Virus record (IMG/VR): IMGVR_UViG_3300020185_000277
Coordinates: 1-22,760 of that record
DNA: 22,760 nt
Strand: one strand, 5' to 3'
Source: a virus
Shown piece by piece: positions 20,607 to 22,760 of this stretch; the stretch's first letter is position 1; every line of letters starts with the position of its first letter. Made by a program: the position numbers and the translations under genes. A model generated the notes under the pieces. It did no database searches and was not told where the DNA came from. It saw nothing but the letters and a program-made list of their open reading frames with translations.

Positions 20607-22760
20607 TTAATCGTTAATGATAACACCGTTCACATCATAGATGTCAATACGGTAGTGTGAACCACCTTGACCTTCTAGTTTAGTGGTATTATCCGACACA
20701 ACAGCTTCAGCAACACGTAGTGATTGTTCTGCTTCCACTTCATCAACTGCAATCTCACCAGTTGCTTGTAGTTTAGTATCATTGATACACAAACCACCAG
20801 ACAACGCAGTCTTGACGCGATCATCAGAGTAGTACTTATTGGTAATACCTTCTGGGATATTATCAGTAGTACGTCCTTCCAAATCTGTCAATCGAGTACC
20901 GTGACCACCAATTACACCACCTAGGGTGCTGTCAGCGTTCTGGAACTCAGTAACGATTTCTGCAAGAGAGTTCAGTGCAGTCGCATCCGTGTTAGACAAG
21001 ACATTAGAGATCTGAGACTGTAGACCAGATTCTGCACTTGTTGCACGAGATATTTCAGCATCAATTGCAGACTGTAGATCACTATCACCAGCAATACGAT
21101 CAGCAGTTTCAGTAGCTACCGCAGCTGTTCTTGCTGTAGTCTCTGAAGAGATCGCATCGTTGGACGAACCAGTCAGTGCATCAATTGCAGACTGTAGACT
21201 TGCGTCACCAGCAATACGATCAGTTTCTTCTGCACTAATAGACGCAGATAGATCCGAATCACCGGCAATACGACCACTTGTTTCAGTAGCAAGAGCAGTA
21301 TCGAGTTCAGACTTATCTGAATCAAGTCTTAGACCAAGTGCAGTATCACCAGCGCCACGTGCATTCTCTTCAGCGCTTAAGTCCGATTCAAGTGCAGTGA
21401 GGTTGTTCTCAGCAGTAGTCAATCGACCTTCGTTACCATCAACACCAGAGTCAACATAGTCTTTGGTAGCGAATACTGAAGTATCAACACCATAAGAAAC
21501 AACACTTGTTGTTGGAACTGTAGCAAGAATAGGAGGGTGAGCTCCATTCATCGCTTCATCCATATCAATGATAGTTGAACCGGAAACCGTGAAAAAGTTA
21601 TAGGTGTCTATTTCGATCCTTGAACCATTGTAGGTTTCTAGTGTATTTACAGTTTCACCAGTCAGAATGTTGTAGATAATTAGACCTACATAACGGGTTT
21701 GTCCGTCACTAGACATGTGACCAGTAGGAACAAATAACATATCTCCAGACAACGCAAGAGAAGCTTTACCAAGACCTTTTGAATTATTCAAGACTTGCCA
21801 AGGAGTACTGCTTTCCTCTACAAATGAACGTATGAAACTACCATCAGCAGGATTATGGACGTGTGCACGGTTTGTACCATCTGTATCTTGAGTCCGGAAT
21901 ACTACATACTTGTCACTTACAGCGATACCATTAGCATACATGCTGGTGTTGTTACTAGGGCCATGAATGGTAGTACTGAATACAGTCCCTGCAAGACCAT
22001 AAGCACCGGAAGTTTTCAGTATAGTAACACCCTGATTCGTCTGGCCAGTCGTGCCACCAGTTACAAGGTAACCGCCACCGAAGTCTACTTCATCCGGAGT
22101 TCCCATAGGGTCATAAGAGTATAACTCAGCCCAATCGGAGATGTTGTGAACTTTAACAGTGTCAATTGCGCTCCAATTTGACCCATAAACCGCGATTGCT
22201 CTAGTATCATCTACAACAAAAACTCTGCGTATAGCAGGGTCAGTGATAGTCGTAACTAAACCGTGGTCTGCTTGGGCAATATTTCTTATATCATAGATTT
22301 TACTATACTGTAGATTATTATAATTGCCTCTAGTAAACGCAATGTGGTTGCCATTGATAGAGAGATAAGATAACCAAGGATGGTTTAGTTCTGGGTAATC
22401 ATCAAATGACCAAGACTTGACCAGTGTACCATCTAATAGATGCAAGGCGATAATAACTTCACGGCCGCCAGATTCTTGAAGTTGAAGAGTCACGAAATGG
22501 GTGTCCGAAGCATCCACAGCCTGGATCTCGTTGTCGCCAGAATATAACTCATCTACACCAGATATCGCAGCGAAGTCTGATGGAGTTAGTGAAGACCAGT
22601 CCACTACAGTAGACGTAGATACGGACAAACCATTACCCAAATCAGACGGCTGTATAGCACTTTCAGCAGTTTGCTTGATTGGTTCCATTCGAATATCAAC
22701 TTCAGCTATACCAACTTTAGATGCGATAGATGCAGCAGTTGCATCAGCGTCTGCTTTAGT
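20607..22760 (-). CDS. Fibre-type virion structural protein with beta-propeller and coiled coil, 5' end beyond window
   Basis: The visible 717 codons run open to the right edge; the ATG at 22688 is an internal Met, because 24 in-frame codons (TKADADATAAS and so on) precede it without a stop. After about 60 residues comes a beta-rich part (about 60-430) with repeated units such as GIAVSDKYVVFRTQD and SLALSGDMLFVPTGH, like a beta-propeller. Then follows an Ala/Asp/Glu-rich coiled coil with repeats (RIAGDSDLQSAIDAE, about 440-600). Last is the NIPEGITNKYYSDDRV motif common in phage fibres and a short C-terminal domain. It lies where T4 has wac before gene 13. A whisker, side-fibre or receptor-binding role is inference. 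Confidence 0.8.
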   Translation of the reverse strand, partial: TKADADATAASIASKVGIAEVDIRMEPIKQTAESAIQPSDLGNGLSVSTSTVVDWSSLTPSDFAAISGVDELYSGDNEIQAVDASDTHFVTLQLQESGGREVIIALHLLDGTLVKSWSFDDYPELNHPWLSYLSINGNHIAFTRGNYNNLQYSKIYDIRNIAQADHGLVTTITDPAIRRVFVVDDTRAIAVYGSNWSAIDTVKVHNISDWAELYSYDPMGTPDEVDFGGGYLVTGGTTGQTNQGVTILKTSGAYGLAGTVFSTTIHGPSNNTSMYANGIAVSDKYVVFRTQDTDGTNRAHVHNPADGSFIRSFVEESSTPWQVLNNSKGLGKASLALSGDMLFVPTGHMSSDGQTRYVGLIIYNILTGETVNTLETYNGSRIEIDTYNFFTVSGSTIIDMDEAMNGAHPPILATVPTTSVVSYGVDTSVFATKDYVDSGVDGNEGRLTTAENNLTALESDLSAEENARGAGDTALGLRLDSDKSELDTALATETSGRIAGDSDLSASISAEETDRIAGDASLQSAIDALTGSSNDAISSETTARTAAVATETADRIAGDSDLQSAIDAEISRATSAESGLQSQISNVLSNTDATALNSLAEIVTEFQNADSTLGGVIGGHGTRLTDLEGRTTDNIPEGITNKYYSDDRVKTALSGGLCINDTKLQATGEIAVDEVEAEQSLRVAEAVVSDNTTKLEGQGGSHYRIDIYDVNGVIIND
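21058..21300 (-). repeat. Direct repeats encoding the coiled-coil units of the fibre-type gene
   Basis: A 21-base block (gcatcaattgcagactgtag plus one more base) occurs at 21058-21078 and again at 21178-21198, exactly 120 bases apart. A second 19-base block (tcaccagcaatacgatcag) is repeated at 21085 and 21205, with the same 120-base period. A diverged third copy (tcaccggcaatacga) lies at 21259-21273. They encode the RIAGD repeats and suggest growth by duplication. Confidence 0.85.

Noticed and set aside
21160-21459. Plus-strand frame rich in Ser/Ala opposite the fibre gene
   Set aside because: The composition is the complement of the coiled-coil repeats; no independent evidence.
20607-22688. 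ATG at 22688 as the start of the fibre-type gene
   Set aside because: The frame stays open for 24 more codons to the window edge, with fibre-like Ala/Asp-rich residues and no ribosome site at 22688.
1-22760. tRNA genes, CRISPR arrays, insertion sequences, integrase or defence system
   Set aside because: No cloverleaf, regularly spaced repeats, transposase or defence-type motif was seen on either strand; no covariance or profile search could be run.

Overview
The window is one continuous stretch of a T4-like myovirus (tailed phage with a contractile tail). Every gene I can support lies on the minus strand, so the genes read from the right edge to the left edge. The gene order 13-14-15-16-17-18-19-20-67-68-21-22-23, then uvsY-uvsW-55-47-46, is the conserved T4 virion and recombination core. 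The compact order, with uvsY/uvsW/55/47/46 following the capsid gene, and the accessory genes (2OG-Fe(II) oxygenase-like proteins, a nucleotidyltransferase, a small lipoprotein) fit marine 'exo-T-even' type phages (relatives of cyanophages and pelagiphages) better than coliphage T4. Consensus TTGACA-N17-TATAAT promoters and a lipobox protein point to a Gram-negative host, perhaps a marine proteobacterium. The host itself cannot be read from the sequence.

Layout, in order of transcription. (1) 22760-20607: the 3' part of a large fibre-type structural gene (beta-propeller-like part, coiled-coil repeats, C-terminal fibre motif), ended by a UUCG-loop terminator. (2) 20541-15529: tandem late promoters, then neck genes 13 and 14, sheath terminator 15, terminase small subunit 16, an inserted 2OG-Fe(II) oxygenase, and terminase large subunit 17. 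(3) 15516-13295: late promoter, tail sheath 18, tail tube 19, terminator. (4) 13275-8127: portal 20, prohead core 67-like and 68-position proteins, protease 21, scaffold 22, major capsid 23, terminator; two tandem late promoters sit between 67 and 68. (5) 8123-6654: a late-promoter lipoprotein, then a second late promoter driving a gp19 paralogue and a DSBH (oxygenase-like) protein. (6) 6673-1: recombination and transcription genes with host-type promoters: uvsY, uvsW, an Sm-like small protein, a zincin-like protein with a nucleotidyltransferase, the late sigma factor 55, a secreted four-cysteine protein, and the Mre11/Rad50-type nuclease pair 47/46 (46 cut off by the left edge).

The regulation is unusually easy to read. 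TATAAATA late boxes (recognised by gp55 RNA polymerase in T4) occur in front of virion genes and late accessory genes. Perfect or near-perfect sigma-70 promoters occur in front of uvsY, 55 and 47. One perfect sigma-70 promoter points the other way (plus strand, 4193-4221) into the 3' end of the Sm-like gene and uvsW, where no plus-strand gene is visible. This candidate antisense promoter is the most unexpected signal in the window.

There is no non-coding stretch over 300 bases; the longest (8026-8215) holds a terminator, a late promoter and hairpins. I saw no tRNA, CRISPR, insertion sequence or integrase.
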